From NCBI GenBank assembly GCA_016936575.1, contig JAFGXQ010000076.1:1-39437 (forward strand): a DNA stretch of 39,437 bases. The letters run 5' to 3'. Positions 1 through 8,711 of the stretch are shown in pieces (positions within the stretch are counted from its first letter, which is position 1; each line of letters begins with the position of its first letter). Origin of the DNA: Deltaproteobacteria bacterium. GTDB taxonomy: Bacteria > Myxococcota_A > Polyangia > JAAYKL01. The notes under the pieces were generated by a model, which ran no database searches, was not told where the DNA came from, and was given only the letters and a program-made list of their open reading frames with translations. The translations under genes and the position numbers were made by a program.

Positions 1-123
1 CCCTTCGATGTGTTGCCGCTTATCCTGTCGGCGCCCACGGAAAATTTGCGATTCTGCGTTGTTTGGATTAGAGATATTACCTTCAATTATTAGAGGAATG
101 CGAATATTTACCAGGGGAAGAGC
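1..123 (+). other. Leader of gmd; possible 3' end of an upstream gene
   Basis: Frame 1 is open from the window edge to a TAG at 91-93, giving a 30-residue tail that ends in DITFNY. It could be the end of an upstream surface-polysaccharide gene, but frames 2 and 3 are also open for some distance and so few residues cannot be assigned. An AGGGGAAG ribosome site at about 113-120 precedes the gmd ATG. I see no convincing promoter here. Confidence 0.3.
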
Positions 124-1245
124 ATGACACAGAAAAAAGTCGCACTAATTACAGGGGTCACCGGGCAGGACGGGGCATATTTATCTGAACTATTGCTGCA
201 AAAGGGGTATGAGGTTCACGGTATCAAACGCCGTTCATCGCTGTTTAACACCGATCGCATCGACCACCTGTACCTGGACCCACACGAATCCAACGTGAAC
301 TACTTTTTGCATTACGGCGATTTGACCGATTCCACCAATCTGATTCGCATCATTCAGCAGGTGCAACCCGATGAAATCTACAATCTGGCCGCCATGAGCC
401 ATGTGCATGTGAGTTTTGATACGCCGGAGTACACGGCGAATGCGGACGGCATCGGTACGCTGCGGATTTTGGAAGCGATTCGCATTTTGGGGCTGATTGA
501 AAAAACAAAAGTATACCAGGCTTCGACCAGTGAATTGTACGGGCTGGTTCAGGAAGTTCCCCAAAGCGAGAAAACCCCGTTTTACCCGCGCAGCCCCTAT
601 GCGGTGGCCAAACTGTACGCCTATTGGATTACCGTGAACTACCGCGAAGCGTACAACATGTTCGCGTCGAACGGCATTCTGTTCAATCATGAAAGCCCCA
701 TTCGCGGCGAAACCTTTGTTACCCGTAAAATCACCCGCGCCGTGGCCAAAATCGCATTGGGATTACACGACAAACTGTATCTTGGAAACCTGTCGGCCCA
801 ACGGGATTGGGGGCATGCCAAGGACTATGTGGAAGGAATGTGGCGCATTCTTCAGCACGATACCGCCGACGATTTTGTGTTGGCCACCGGGGTCACCACA
901 TCGATTCGCAATTTTGTACAAAAGGCGTTCCGACATGTGGGCATTGATATTGCGTTCAACGGGGAAGGGGTGAACGAAACCGGGATTGTGACGCGCTGCG
1001 ACAACGACAGATTCCAGATTCCGATTGGACAGGAAGTGCTGGCGGTCGACCCGCGCTACTTCAGGCCCACTGAGGTGGAACTGCTGATCGGCGATTCCAC
1101 CAAAGCGCGCGAAGCACTGGGCTGGAACCCCTTGTTCGACCTGGACGGCCTGGTAAAAGATATGATGGACAGCGACATCGCATTGATGGAGAAAGAACAA
1201 TACTTGAAAGAAGGCGGACATCAGATTTTGAATCGGTTCGAATAG
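124..1245 (+). CDS. gmd: GDP-mannose 4,6-dehydratase
   Basis: Converts GDP-D-mannose to GDP-4-keto-6-deoxy-D-mannose, the first step to GDP-L-fucose and related deoxysugars, in the cytoplasm. The 373-residue length is normal for Gmd. It is an extended short-chain dehydrogenase: the NADP-binding glycine motif GVTGQDG is at residues 11-17, the catalytic STSE stretch at 134-137, and the YAVAK (YxxxK) motif has Tyr159 and Lys163. HESPIRG and the C-terminal ALGWNP segment are typical of the family. The start is supported by AGGGGAAG a few bases upstream. The next gene, fcl, follows after 64 nt on the same strand and carries out the next two steps, so the pair forms a GDP-fucose module for surface polysaccharide or glycan. 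Nothing is missing or odd. Confidence 0.97.
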   Translation: MTQKKVALITGVTGQDGAYLSELLLQKGYEVHGIKRRSSLFNTDRIDHLYLDPHESNVNYFLHYGDLTDSTNLIRIIQQVQPDEIYNLAAMSHVHVSFDTPEYTANADGIGTLRILEAIRILGLIEKTKVYQASTSELYGLVQEVPQSEKTPFYPRSPYAVAKLYAYWITVNYREAYNMFASNGILFNHESPIRGETFVTRKITRAVAKIALGLHDKLYLGNLSAQRDWGHAKDYVEGMWRILQHDTADDFVLATGVTTSIRNFVQKAFRHVGIDIAFNGEGVNETGIVTRCDNDRFQIPIGQEVLAVDPRYFRPTEVELLIGDSTKAREALGWNPLFDLDGLVKDMMDSDIALMEKEQYLKEGGHQILNRFE

Positions 1246-1309
1246 GAGCAGCGCGGACGGTTCTCGTTAATGAGCGGGCGATTCGCGAACCGCCTTATTG
1301 GAGCACACC

Positions 1310-2344
1310 ATGAACAAACAAAGTAAAATATACGTTGCGGGGCACACCGGACTGGTGGGCAGCGCGATTTGTCGCTCCCTTGAAAAGCACGGCTACGAAA
1401 ACGTTATCGGCCGCGACATCAGCGAGCTGAACCTGGAAGATTTCAACGCCACGAATGCATTCTTTGAGGCGGAAAAACCGGAGTACGTAATCCTTGCCGC
1501 TGCCAAAGTGGGCGGTATCGTGGCCAACAACACCTATCGGGCGGACTTTATCCACAGCAATCTGCAAATTCAAAACAACGTGATTCATTCCGCGTATCTT
1601 CACGGGGTGAAAAAACTGCTCTTTTTAGGCAGCAGCTGCATTTACCCCAAAAACTGTCCGCAACCGATGCGCGAAGACGCACTGCTCACCAGCCCGCTGG
1701 AATACACCAACGAGCCCTATGCCATCGCGAAAATCGCCGGACTGAAAATGTGCGAAGCCTATAACCTTCAATACGGCACCAATTTCATTTCCGTTATGCC
1801 CACCAATCTGTACGGCCCGAATGACAACTTCGACCTTGAAAAATCACATGTTCTGCCTGCGCTGATTCGCAAGATGCATTTGGCCAAACTGTTGAAGGCA
1901 AACGACCTCGACGCCATTGAAGCCGATTTGAAAACGCCCGACTGGCCGTCTGTTTTGCAGCAGTATGGTATTTCCACCGAAGGGGTTACCATCTGGGGCA
2001 CCGGAACCCCCTATCGCGAATTTCTGTATTCAGAAGATATGGCAGACGCCTGCGTCTTTGTGATGGAACATGTTGATTTCAGCGACCTGGCCCAAGACCG
2101 CACCGAAGTAATCAACACACACATCAACATCGGCACCGGCAAGGACCTGACCATCTCGGAGCTGGCCCATCTGATTCGCGATATTGTGGGGTTCAACGGG
2201 GAGCTGATTTTCGACAGCACCAAACCCGACGGCACGCCGAAAAAACTGCTCGATGTGAACAAACTGACCGCACTGGGATGGACCTACAAAACTGAACTGA
2301 ACGACGGCATCCAGAAAATATACGACTGGTATTTACAGAGATAA
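1310..2344 (+). CDS. fcl: GDP-L-fucose synthase
   Basis: Bifunctional 3,5-epimerase/4-reductase turning the Gmd product into GDP-L-fucose. I prefer the ATG at 1310 (344 aa) over an in-frame TTG at 1298, because GGAG lies 6 nt before the ATG. The N-terminal YVAGHTGLVGSAI holds the NADPH-binding glycines; GSSCIYP and the YAIAK motif supply the catalytic Ser, Tyr and Lys; LYGPNDNFD follows. The protein is longer than the ~320-residue enterobacterial enzyme: an extra acidic segment of ~35 residues (around LKANDLDAIEADLKTPDW) precedes the TIWGTGTPYREFLYSEDMA motif. From memory this longer form is the one usual in Bacteroidota. The gene is downstream of gmd and convergent with ugd, whose stop lies 47 nt away. 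Confidence 0.95.
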   Translation: MNKQSKIYVAGHTGLVGSAICRSLEKHGYENVIGRDISELNLEDFNATNAFFEAEKPEYVILAAAKVGGIVANNTYRADFIHSNLQIQNNVIHSAYLHGVKKLLFLGSSCIYPKNCPQPMREDALLTSPLEYTNEPYAIAKIAGLKMCEAYNLQYGTNFISVMPTNLYGPNDNFDLEKSHVLPALIRKMHLAKLLKANDLDAIEADLKTPDWPSVLQQYGISTEGVTIWGTGTPYREFLYSEDMADACVFVMEHVDFSDLAQDRTEVINTHINIGTGKDLTISELAHLIRDIVGFNGELIFDSTKPDGTPKKLLDVNKLTALGWTYKTELNDGIQKIYDWYLQR

Positions 2345-2390
2345 TCCCCTTTTGCAGCAGCTCGAAACGAAAAAAGGACCGGGGGTTAGG

Positions 2391-3728
2391 TTACCGTTTC
2401 ACGCTCTCCCCACGGCCGATGGCGTAGTATACAAAACCCATCTCTTTGAGCAGTTCAGGGTCGTACAGATTGCGGCCGTCAACAATCACCTTTTCTGACA
2501 ACGTTGCTGCGATGTAATCGAAGTCCGGTGCGCGGAACTGACTCCATTCGGTACAAATCGCAAGCACATCAGCGCCCTGAAGCGCCGCTTCCTTGGTGCC
2601 CATCAGCCGCAGGTTGGGATTGCTGCCGTAAATTCGCTGCGCTTCATTCATCGCTTCGGGGTCATACGCCTGCACGGTCGCGCCGGCATCCCAGAGAGAT
2701 TCCATCAGCACACGGCTCGATGCCTGACGCATGTCGTCGGTTTTCGGCTTGAACGATAATCCCCAGAGCGCCACGGTTTTTCCTTTTACATCCCCGCCGA
2801 AATGGTTGCTGATGTACCCGAACAGCTTTTCTTTCTGACGGATATTCACCGCTTCAACCGCTTCGAGCAGTTGCGGCTGATAATCGACACCGTGCGCCGT
2901 ACGCACCAGAGCCTGCACGTCTTTGGGAAAACAGGACCCGCCGTACCCGCAACCGGGATAGATAAACTGAAATCCAATCCGGGAGTCTGATCCGATGCCC
3001 TGACGCACCGCTTCAATATCGGCCCCCAGGCGCTCCGCCAGATTCGACATTTCATTCATGAACGAAATCTTGGTCGCCAGCATGCAGTTGGCCGCATACT
3101 TGGTGAGTTCGGCGGACGCAATATCCATAAAAATGATGCGATCGTGATTTCGATTGAACGGCCCATACAACTGCCGAATCGCTTTTTTCACCTGTTCGCT
3201 GTCTGTCCCCACAACAATGCGATCGGGTTTCAGACAATCATTTACCGCTGCGCCTTCCTTCAGGAATTCGGGATTGGACACAACGTCATACGGAATAGAC
3301 TCCCCGCGCGCGGCGAGCACCTGCGCTATCTTATCGGACACTTTCTTTGCCGTTCCCACCGGAACGGTAGATTTGTCCACCACGATTTTGGGATTGGTCA
3401 TGTGCGTTGCAATTGACTCGGCAACCGCCAAAACGTACTGCAAATCCGCAGAGCCGTCTTCATCGGGTGGGGTTCCCACCGCAATGAACTGAATGGCGCC
3501 GTGATCAACGCCGCTCTTGGAATTTACCGTGAACTTCAGACGACCGGCTTCGTAGTTCTGCTGTACCATCGGTGTCAGTCCCGGTTCATAAATGGGAATG
3601 ATGCCTTTTTTTAATTTTTCCACTTTCGTTTCGTCCACGTCGACACACATGACATCATGCCCGACCGACGCCAATGTGGCGGCCTGAACCAGGCCCACGT
3701 ATCCGATTCCAAAAACTGTTACTTTCAT
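2391..3728 (-). CDS. ugd: UDP-glucose 6-dehydrogenase
   Basis: Oxidises UDP-glucose to UDP-glucuronate with two NAD+, supplying acidic sugar for capsule, exopolysaccharide or LPS. It has 445 residues with the three domains of the UDP-glucose/GDP-mannose dehydrogenase family. The N-terminal Rossmann motif is GIGYVG at 7-12 and the cofactor and substrate motifs VGTPP, STVPVGT and NPEFLKEG follow. The nucleophile is Cys266 in GGSCFPKD, and the C-terminal domain begins near [12 protein letters not shown]. The overall match is to UDP-glucose rather than GDP-mannose dehydrogenase. It is transcribed alone, separated from folE by 158 nt that hold a palindromic repeat. Its closeness to gmd/fcl suggests a polysaccharide role, but the strands are opposite so they are not one operon. 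Confidence 0.95.
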   Translation of the reverse strand: MKVTVFGIGYVGLVQAATLASVGHDVMCVDVDETKVEKLKKGIIPIYEPGLTPMVQQNYEAGRLKFTVNSKSGVDHGAIQFIAVGTPPDEDGSADLQYVLAVAESIATHMTNPKIVVDKSTVPVGTAKKVSDKIAQVLAARGESIPYDVVSNPEFLKEGAAVNDCLKPDRIVVGTDSEQVKKAIRQLYGPFNRNHDRIIFMDIASAELTKYAANCMLATKISFMNEMSNLAERLGADIEAVRQGIGSDSRIGFQFIYPGCGYGGSCFPKDVQALVRTAHGVDYQPQLLEAVEAVNIRQKEKLFGYISNHFGGDVKGKTVALWGLSFKPKTDDMRQASSRVLMESLWDAGATVQAYDPEAMNEAQRIYGSNPNLRLMGTKEAALQGADVLAICTEWSQFRAPDFDYIAATLSEKVIVDGRNLYDPELLKEMGFVYYAIGRGESVKR

Positions 3729-3800
3729 AAGTGATGACTTTCTTTTTTTTAAATCAATATTTCCCTGGCCCCTTTTAAGGGAGTTTCAATTGTCCTGTCA

Positions 3801-3872
3801 AAATCCCCCTACCCCCTTTTCAAGGGGGATTTTTTGCGAGATTTCCTCTTGAAAAGGGGGGAAGGGGGATTT
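3801..3872. repeat. Palindromic intergenic repeat, copy 1
   Basis: A 72-nt element between folE and ugd. The outer arms (3801-3820 and 3853-3872) are imperfect inverted copies built from AAATCCCCC and CCCCCTTTT blocks, and a smaller hairpin of CCCCCTT against AAGGGGG lies in the left half. A second copy of the same length and layout is at 6490-6562. The structure resembles the non-coding palindromic or MITE-like repeats scattered between genes of many bacteria. A partial related block (CCCCTTTTAAGGG, 3769-3781) precedes it. Confidence 0.75.
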
Positions 3873-3886
3873 CGACTTTCTTTTTT

Positions 3887-4474
3887 TTATGCCTCTTCGG
3901 CGTCGATGGCGTGCAGGAACTCCATGCGCAGCGCCGTGTCGGTCAGGAAATCTCCCGCATAATCAGACGTAATCGCTCGGCTACCGGGCTTGCGCACGCC
4001 GCGAACAATCATGCAGAACTGCTCCGCATCAATCACACAGGCGGCGCCGCGGGCGCCCAAATGGGTCATCAACGCATCACACACTTCTTTCACAATGGTT
4101 TCCTGCAGGGTCAGTCGGTGCGCAAAACAATCCACCAGCCGCGATATTTTCGAAAATCCGACGATTTGATCGCCCGGCATATAGGCCACATGCGCGACCC
4201 CATGACTGGGCAACAGATGATGCGGGCAAATGGAGTGGAAAAATATGTCTCTAATGACCACCATGCCGCGATTGTTCGCGGCCGGCAGCCCCCCTTCCAA
4301 TATTACTTTCGGCTCCCACTCATAGCCGTCCAGTAAATCATCCATCCACATATCCGCCGCACGGACCGGCGTATCGAGCAGTTCAGGAAAGGTTCCCGGA
4401 GACCGTCCGATGCCGCGAAGAAAATCTTCAAACGCCTTGGTTAATTTGGCTCGTTTCTCATCTTTTTCAGTCAT
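3887..4474 (-). CDS. folE: GTP cyclohydrolase I
   Basis: Cytoplasmic zinc enzyme that opens GTP to 7,8-dihydroneopterin triphosphate, the entry step to tetrahydrofolate (and often to 7-deazaguanine nucleosides). It has 195 residues, normal for the compact bacterial type I enzyme. The zinc ligands are visible: Cys83 and His86 in CPHHLLP and Cys154 in EQFCMIVRG. The conserved VGFSKISRLVDCFAHRLTLQE segment follows the usual order. The C-terminus after ITSDYAGDF is a little divergent. It lies 44 nt downstream of the DUF2203 gene on the same strand, so may share its transcript. The start follows a weak GAAAGA ribosome site. Confidence 0.93.
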   Translation of the reverse strand: MTEKDEKRAKLTKAFEDFLRGIGRSPGTFPELLDTPVRAADMWMDDLLDGYEWEPKVILEGGLPAANNRGMVVIRDIFFHSICPHHLLPSHGVAHVAYMPGDQIVGFSKISRLVDCFAHRLTLQETIVKEVCDALMTHLGARGAACVIDAEQFCMIVRGVRKPGSRAITSDYAGDFLTDTALRMEFLHAIDAEEA

Positions 4475-4518
4475 AATTATCTTTCGTGATATTTCAGAAA
4501 AATCAGACAGATCACGGG

Positions 4519-4953
4519 TTAATGAATGACGGGCTGAAGTGCATGACCCGCTCCCCCCAATTGTTGACGTTCGGTATGTCTGGTGTCAGCCGACATTCGC
4601 CAATAGGAAATCGCCGGCTCCCCGGGCTGCCAACTGAGGAAAGACCCCTCGTGGGGCCCGCCGGGCAGCAGAATTTCCATGGTGTTTTTGTCAACCACCT
4701 TGGCACCGAAATTATGCAAACCTTTTAGAATGTTCTCTTTGTGTCGAAAGAGCTCGATAATCTGCTCTTTAATTTTTGACACCTCAAAAGAATCCATGCG
4801 CGTCACCGTGGGCGGAAGTGTACTGACAATCACGCCCTGGTTCGCCAGCGACCGGGTCAGACTGCCTATCCGGGCACGAACACGTACGTATTCAGATGCC
4901 CACAGTTCCAACCGTTTTACCAGAATGGTATCGCTTTTGCTGAAAAAGGTCAT
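4519..4953 (-). CDS. DUF2203-like protein of unknown function
   Basis: 144 residues, mostly helical and charged in the first 90 residues (around RHKENILKGLHNFGAKVVD). It ends with a segment resembling the DUF2203 signature: an LPGGP loop, then SWQPGEPAISYWR. The family has no established biochemical role. Its ATG at 4953 follows the nifU-like TAA stop (4956-4954) with no gap, so the two are almost certainly translated from one transcript. That coupling to an Fe-S scaffold is the only functional hint. The last ~25 residues are poorly conserved in appearance. Confidence 0.75.
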   Translation of the reverse strand: MTFFSKSDTILVKRLELWASEYVRVRARIGSLTRSLANQGVIVSTLPPTVTRMDSFEVSKIKEQIIELFRHKENILKGLHNFGAKVVDKNTMEILLPGGPHEGSFLSWQPGEPAISYWRMSADTRHTERQQLGGAGHALQPVIH

Positions 4954-5175
4954 TTATACCGGCACCACATCTTCTATCTCGGGAATCTCTTCTTTGAGCA
5001 GTCTCAGCACGCCCATTTGAAGCGTGATTTGCGCAGACGGACAGCCGTGGCATGCCCCCTGCAACTGAACCTTCACTTTGTTGCCGTCCATGCCCATGTA
5101 GGCAATATCTCCGCCGTCCATCTGCAATGCGGGACGAATTTTTTCCTCGATAATTGTTTTAATTTTGTCTTCCAT
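4954..5175 (-). CDS. NifU C-terminal-domain Fe-S scaffold protein
   Basis: A free-standing NifU-type domain that assembles or carries [Fe-S] clusters for target proteins in the cytoplasm. I chose the ATG at 5175 (73 aa), which has AAAAAGG 8 nt upstream, over the in-frame GTG at 5184. The family core is complete: an IRPALQMDGGDI helix and turn, beta strands, then the cluster-binding Cys pair in ACHGCPSAQITL (Cys42 and Cys45 from this start), and a C-terminal helix ending in EIEDVVPV. It heads a likely operon with DUF2203 (directly abutting) and perhaps folE. It is much shorter than full NifU or NfuA because it has only this one domain, a common arrangement. Confidence 0.92.
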   Translation of the reverse strand: MEDKIKTIIEEKIRPALQMDGGDIAYMGMDGNKVKVQLQGACHGCPSAQITLQMGVLRLLKEEIPEIEDVVPV

Positions 5176-5215
5176 GTAATTCACCTTTTTGATCGTAGTC
5201 GTAAAACCGATTTGC

Positions 5216-5245
5216 TTTATACCTTAAATTGTTTCGCCGTGAAAA
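5216..5245 (-). promoter_or_regulatory. Possible promoter of the nifU-DUF2203 transcript
   Basis: On the minus strand TTTTCA (5245-5240) and TATAAA (5221-5216) are spaced 18 nt apart, about 40 nt upstream of the nifU-like start. Matches to the sigma-70 consensus are 4/6 and 5/6. It lies in the 81-nt gap after the aminotransferase stop. This is a pattern match only. Confidence 0.4.
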
Positions 5246-5256
5246 ATATCTTTCGA

Positions 5257-6438
5257 TTAATTCGCCTGTTTCGCCGCTTCTTCAAATATTTTAAGTGCAC
5301 CTTCAATGGTAACGTCACTGACGCAATACGCAATACGAAAATACCCCGGTTTTCCAAATCCGCTGCCCGGTACAGTCAGCACCCGCTGCCGTTTCAATCT
5401 GTCAACGAACGAAAAATCGGTTCCGTTAGGAACTTTGGGAAACAGATAAAACGCACCGTCCGGATACGGCATCTGGTATCCGTAGGCGGTAAGCGCCGTG
5501 TACAGTCGGTCTCGACGCTCCCGGTAACGACGCAAATCAATCGTTGCCTTTTGCAATGACGCGGTCAAATACTGCATCAGTGCCGGCGCGTTCACAAAGC
5601 CCAGAATACGAGCCGAAAAAGCACAGGCCGCGTGCAACGTGTCCACATCGTCGATTTGCGGGGACAACGCCAAAAACCCGATTCGCTCCCCCGGCAGGCT
5701 GAGATCTTTGGAATGGCTGGTGGCCATCAGGGTGTACGGATACGCGTCGAAACTGCTGGTGCAGCGCGGCACGTCGTACACCAGCTTGCGATACGGGGCA
5801 TCGTCAAGCAGATAAATCGGTTTGCCCCGCCGCCCGGATGCCTCGGCCAATGCATCGCCCAGCTGATTCAGGCTTTCCTGCGTGTACATCACCCCGGTGG
5901 GGTTATTGGGATTGGTGATCAGCACGATTTTTGTTTTATCGGTAATTGCCGCGACAATCGCCTGCACGTCGAGCTGAAAAGACGGCGCCGAATCCACCAC
6001 CACCAACCGTCCGCCATGATTTTCCACGTAGTACCCGTACTCCACGAAATACGGCGCCGACACGACCACCTCATCGCCTGCATCAAGCAATGCCTTCAGC
6101 GCCACATTCACCGCGCCCGCCGCACCCACGGTCATCAGTACATTCGCCGCCGAAAACGAACAGGCGTGTTCGGTGGACAATTGCGACGCAACGGCCTCCC
6201 GCGCCGCGGGCAGACCCGCATTGGCCATATATGAATGCGCATGTTCGGGGGGAGAGGCGGCATAATCGCGCAACGCGTGCATGAATTCCACAGGGGGATC
6301 CAATGACGGATTCCCCAACGAAAAATCGTACACCGGCTTCCCGGAGCCGTCTTTCGTCATCGCGGCGCCTTCTTCGAACAACTTGCGAATGAGCGACCCC
6401 CCGGTCAGATACTGCTGCATTTTTTTTGAAATTGTCAT
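5257..6438 (-). CDS. Fold-type I PLP aminotransferase (AspC-like)
   Basis: Pyridoxal-phosphate aminotransferase of class I/II, probably acting on aspartate or another amino acid. The preferred start is the ATG at 6438 (393 aa), behind a strong GGAGAGG; an in-frame GTG at 6483 lacks such a site. Motifs in order: SLGNPSLDPP near the N-terminus, TVGAAGAVN phosphate-binding loop (~103-111), NPNNPTG at 176-182, LLDDAPYRKL with the PLP-pyridine Asp (~211-220), and the Schiff-base Lys244 in SHSKDLSLPGERIG. PGYFRIAYC near the C-terminus should carry the carboxylate-binding Arg. The substrate cannot be told from the sequence. It is followed by the nifU gene after 81 nt and preceded by a palindromic repeat. 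Confidence 0.92.
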   Translation of the reverse strand: MTISKKMQQYLTGGSLIRKLFEEGAAMTKDGSGKPVYDFSLGNPSLDPPVEFMHALRDYAASPPEHAHSYMANAGLPAAREAVASQLSTEHACSFSAANVLMTVGAAGAVNVALKALLDAGDEVVVSAPYFVEYGYYVENHGGRLVVVDSAPSFQLDVQAIVAAITDKTKIVLITNPNNPTGVMYTQESLNQLGDALAEASGRRGKPIYLLDDAPYRKLVYDVPRCTSSFDAYPYTLMATSHSKDLSLPGERIGFLALSPQIDDVDTLHAACAFSARILGFVNAPALMQYLTASLQKATIDLRRYRERRDRLYTALTAYGYQMPYPDGAFYLFPKVPNGTDFSFVDRLKRQRVLTVPGSGFGKPGYFRIAYCVSDVTIEGALKIFEEAAKQAN

Positions 6439-6489
6439 GATTACCTCTCCCCCCTGCCCGACCCGAAGCGAAGGTTGTTGCACATTTCG

Positions 6490-6562
6490 AAATCCCCCTT
6501 ACCCCCTTTTAAAGAGGGAATTTTGTGCTGGCTCCCCCTTTAAAAGGGGGCCAGGGGGATTT
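6490..6562. repeat. Palindromic intergenic repeat, copy 2
   Basis: A 73-nt element between the thioesterase and aminotransferase genes with the same architecture as the copy at 3801-3872: left arm 6490-6510, right arm 6542-6562, with blocks of five C and five G separated by short A/T runs. The two copies are alike in the arms and differ mainly in the centre. Both lie in non-coding gaps on the flank of a minus-strand gene. Confidence 0.75.
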
Positions 6563-6631
6563 TGACACATTCTGCAAAGGTTTATATTCTCGTTCTGCAT
6601 CACCCTCGAATAAGCCGAGGGGGCGGTCCCC

Positions 6632-7084
6632 CTACAAATACGGGTCGCCGCACAGAGTTTCCCGGCGGTTCAACGCGTCTTCAAATTGTTTCGGCACGCG
6701 CGTGGGCCGCATGGTGCCGACGTTAATCGCTGCATGGTTGGTGAACCCCCGAATCAGTAGTTCACCTTCAAAAAACACTTCATAGGCAAACTTTACCTGC
6801 ACTGCGGTAATATCTGAAACCCAGACTTTTATGTCTACCAACTGTTCGTACAATGCCGGTTTGAAGTACCGAATTCCCGCTTCGGTGAGCGGAATCTGCG
6901 TTCCGCCTGCCTCGGTGATGGTATACGGCAACTCCCGCCGTCGCATGTATGAGCCGCGGGCCGCTTCAAACCAACGAAAATAATTGGAGTGATACACGAT
7001 ACCCATTTTGTCGGTATCCGCGTACAGTACACGGTATTTTAAGATGGAATAATTTTCCGGGCCGAACCCGTTCATTTCTGTCAT
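6632..7084 (-). CDS. Acyl-CoA thioesterase, YbgC/4HBT family
   Basis: Hot-dog-fold thioesterase that hydrolyses short acyl-CoA or acyl-ACP esters. The 150 residues carry the family signature near the N-terminus: YADTDKMGIVYHSNYFRWFE (residues 21-40), with Asp25 as the likely catalytic acid and His32 next to it. The central sheet region (RYFKPALYEQLVDIKVWV) and LIRGFTNHAAINVG fit the fold. In many Gram-negative bacteria YbgC begins the tol-pal operon. Here it is divergent from an exbB-exbD-tonB-ompA set, separated by a small gene and about 280 nt. The start follows a weak GGG-rich site; an ATG three codons further in is possible. Confidence 0.9.
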   Translation of the reverse strand: MTEMNGFGPENYSILKYRVLYADTDKMGIVYHSNYFRWFEAARGSYMRRRELPYTITEAGGTQIPLTEAGIRYFKPALYEQLVDIKVWVSDITAVQVKFAYEVFFEGELLIRGFTNHAAINVGTMRPTRVPKQFEDALNRRETLCGDPYL

Positions 7085-7174
7085 TGCCCAGCACTATCAA
7101 AACTTTGTGGCAATTGGCAAGCCTTATTGAACGTTCCGGCCGACAGTCCACGCGAAGGCAAAAAAACCGATGGA

Positions 7175-7348
7175 TTACAACTCCAGGTACAGAAGCGACA
7201 GCAGTTCGATGCGCTCGACGTCATCTTCTGTTGCAGGATGTAAAATCGAATCGATATTATGCTCACCCGCACGGGACGGGACCGAAGGCGGTGTGAACCT
7301 ATTTTGTGCAGCGAACCGCTCCCATGTATCCGTTCCAACTGAATTCAT
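7175..7348 (-). CDS. Small acidic protein of unknown function (57 aa)
   Basis: An ORF of 57 residues beginning MNSVGTDTWERF and ending LLSLLYLEL, too short for most gene callers. The ATG at 7348 has GGAGGAG 6 nt upstream, one of the best ribosome sites in the window, which is the main reason to believe it. The composition is acidic with no Cys cluster, signal peptide or membrane segment; the C-terminal third (EDDVERIELLSLLYLEL) could form an amphipathic helix. It lies 90 nt upstream of ybgC on the same strand and may share a transcript with it. A competing 85-residue ORF on the same strand (7338-7081) has no ribosome site and an unprotein-like composition. Confidence 0.55.
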   Translation of the reverse strand: MNSVGTDTWERFAAQNRFTPPSVPSRAGEHNIDSILHPATEDDVERIELLSLLYLEL

Positions 7349-7631
7349 GGCAACTCCTCCCCCCGGTTTTTGTTGTTGTAAATAACTTACTCACCCGTCG
7401 TTGCACCCAGGTGACGCAAACGTAGCAAATTGTTGAAACTTTCACTGAAGTATTATTTCGCCGATTTCTGCCCGACTGAAATAAATCCGCCGCTCATTCG
7501 TTATCACCTATCGATACATCCGTACGCCGATGAAAAGCGAAAGCAGTTCTTGCAACAATCAGGGTTTCTGGCTATTACTTCGGCACAATGTAAACAGAGG
7601 CCATCGTCTCTTGGCAGGTTGAGGTCTGAAT

Positions 7632-8276
7632 ATGAATATTACCGAACAGTTTAAAAGTTTTGCGCTCCTCGGCGCCGAATGGGTTATGTGGGTGCTCATC
7701 GCTCTTTCCGTCGTATCGGTCACCATCATGGTGGAACGTGCGATTTACTTTTTCGGCAAACACCCCGACGTGAGTGAAATCATCGATAAAGTACGGGAGT
7801 TTCTGCGCAAGAAAGATATTGCCGGAGCCAAAGAGTTTCTCGCCTCCAAACAGGGAATTGCGCCGGCTATCGCTCATGCCGCGCTGAAGGAAGCGCCCAA
7901 CGGCCTGCAGGCGGTGGAAGAAGCCGCCTCCAGTGCGCGCATTCGCGAAAAACTGAAACTGGAAAAAAACCTCGCGTACCTGGGAACCGTTGGAAACAAC
8001 GCACCGTTCGTGGGGTTGCTCGGCACCGTAATCGGTATTATCCAGGCATTCGACGACCTGTCGCTCAATGCCACCGGCGGCGCGTCCACAGTGATGGCCG
8101 GTATTTCAGAAGCGCTGGTGGCCACCGCCATCGGCTTGCTGGTGGCGATTCCCGCGGTGGTGGCGTTCAATATTTTTCAACGACGCATTAAGACCCGTCT
8201 AGGCGACGCGGATGCAGTGGTGCACACTATATTGTCCGGTCTAAACCCGACGTCACCGGCATCAAAGAAAGGCTGA
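7632..8276 (+). CDS. exbB: ExbB/TolQ-family proton-channel subunit (set 1)
   Basis: Inner-membrane proton-channel subunit that, with ExbD, powers TonB. It has 214 residues and three predicted transmembrane helices (about 16-38, 122-143 and 157-181), the MotA/TolQ/ExbB arrangement. The signature [17 protein letters not shown] spans the second helix and [23 protein letters not shown] the third. The start is backed by GAGGT 7 nt upstream. It heads exbB-exbD-tonB with gaps of 3 and 0 nt. Assigning it to TonB rather than Tol or gliding motors rests on the TonB gene in the same operon. No convincing promoter was found in the ~280 nt upstream, although TATTAT at 7451 is a candidate -10. Confidence 0.92.
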   Translation: MNITEQFKSFALLGAEWVMWVLIALSVVSVTIMVERAIYFFGKHPDVSEIIDKVREFLRKKDIAGAKEFLASKQGIAPAIAHAALKEAPNGLQAVEEAASSARIREKLKLEKNLAYLGTVGNNAPFVGLLGTVIGIIQAFDDLSLNATGGASTVMAGISEALVATAIGLLVAIPAVVAFNIFQRRIKTRLGDADAVVHTILSGLNPTSPASKKG

Positions 8277-8279
8277 GTC

Positions 8280-8711
8280 ATGGCTTCTACGATGCAAGAC
8301 GATGATGAGGAAATCATCAGCAATATCAATGTAACGCCGTTCGTCGATGTCACTCTGGTGCTGTTGATTATCTTTATGGTGACCGCCACCTACATTGTGG
8401 CGCAGTCCATTCCGGTGGACCTGCCCGAAGCTGCCACCGGTGAAGATGTGGTCACCACGCTGGCCGTCACCATTACCAAAGACGGCACCATGTACGTGGA
8501 CGGCAAAAAATCATCAGACAGTCAGCTGGAATCCATTATCAAAAAAACCCAGGGTGAAAACGAGGATGTTCGCGTCATCATCGCCGCGGACTCGAAGGTA
8601 ATCCACGGCAAAGTGGTTCATATGATTGATTTGGTCCGACAACTGGGTGTGTCGAAGTTCGCAATTAACATTGACGCGCCCAAAAAAGATGCATCCGAAA
8701 AAGAAAAATAG
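8280..8711 (+). CDS. exbD: ExbD/TolR-family protein (set 1)
   Basis: Partner of ExbB in the inner membrane. The 143 residues show a short cytoplasmic N-terminus, one transmembrane helix and a periplasmic ExbD/TolR domain. The helix begins NVTPFVDVTLVLLIIFMV; Asp23 matches the essential membrane Asp of ExbD (Asp25 in E. coli). The periplasmic part has the usual IPVDLPEA, DGTMYVDGK and VIIAADSKV segments. It follows exbB by 3 nt and its TAG is directly followed by the tonB ATG, so the three are translated together. Confidence 0.94.
   Translation: MASTMQDDDEEIISNINVTPFVDVTLVLLIIFMVTATYIVAQSIPVDLPEAATGEDVVTTLAVTITKDGTMYVDGKKSSDSQLESIIKKTQGENEDVRVIIAADSKVIHGKVVHMIDLVRQLGVSKFAINIDAPKKDASEKEK

Noticed and set aside
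7081..7338. 85-codon minus-strand frame upstream of ybgC
   Set aside because: No ribosome site and an Arg/Ser/Cys-rich unprotein-like composition; the 57-residue frame at 7348-7175 is better supported.
7430..7456. TTGTTG/TATTAT as a promoter for exbB set 1
   Set aside because: The spacing is only 15 nt and the -35 match is poor.
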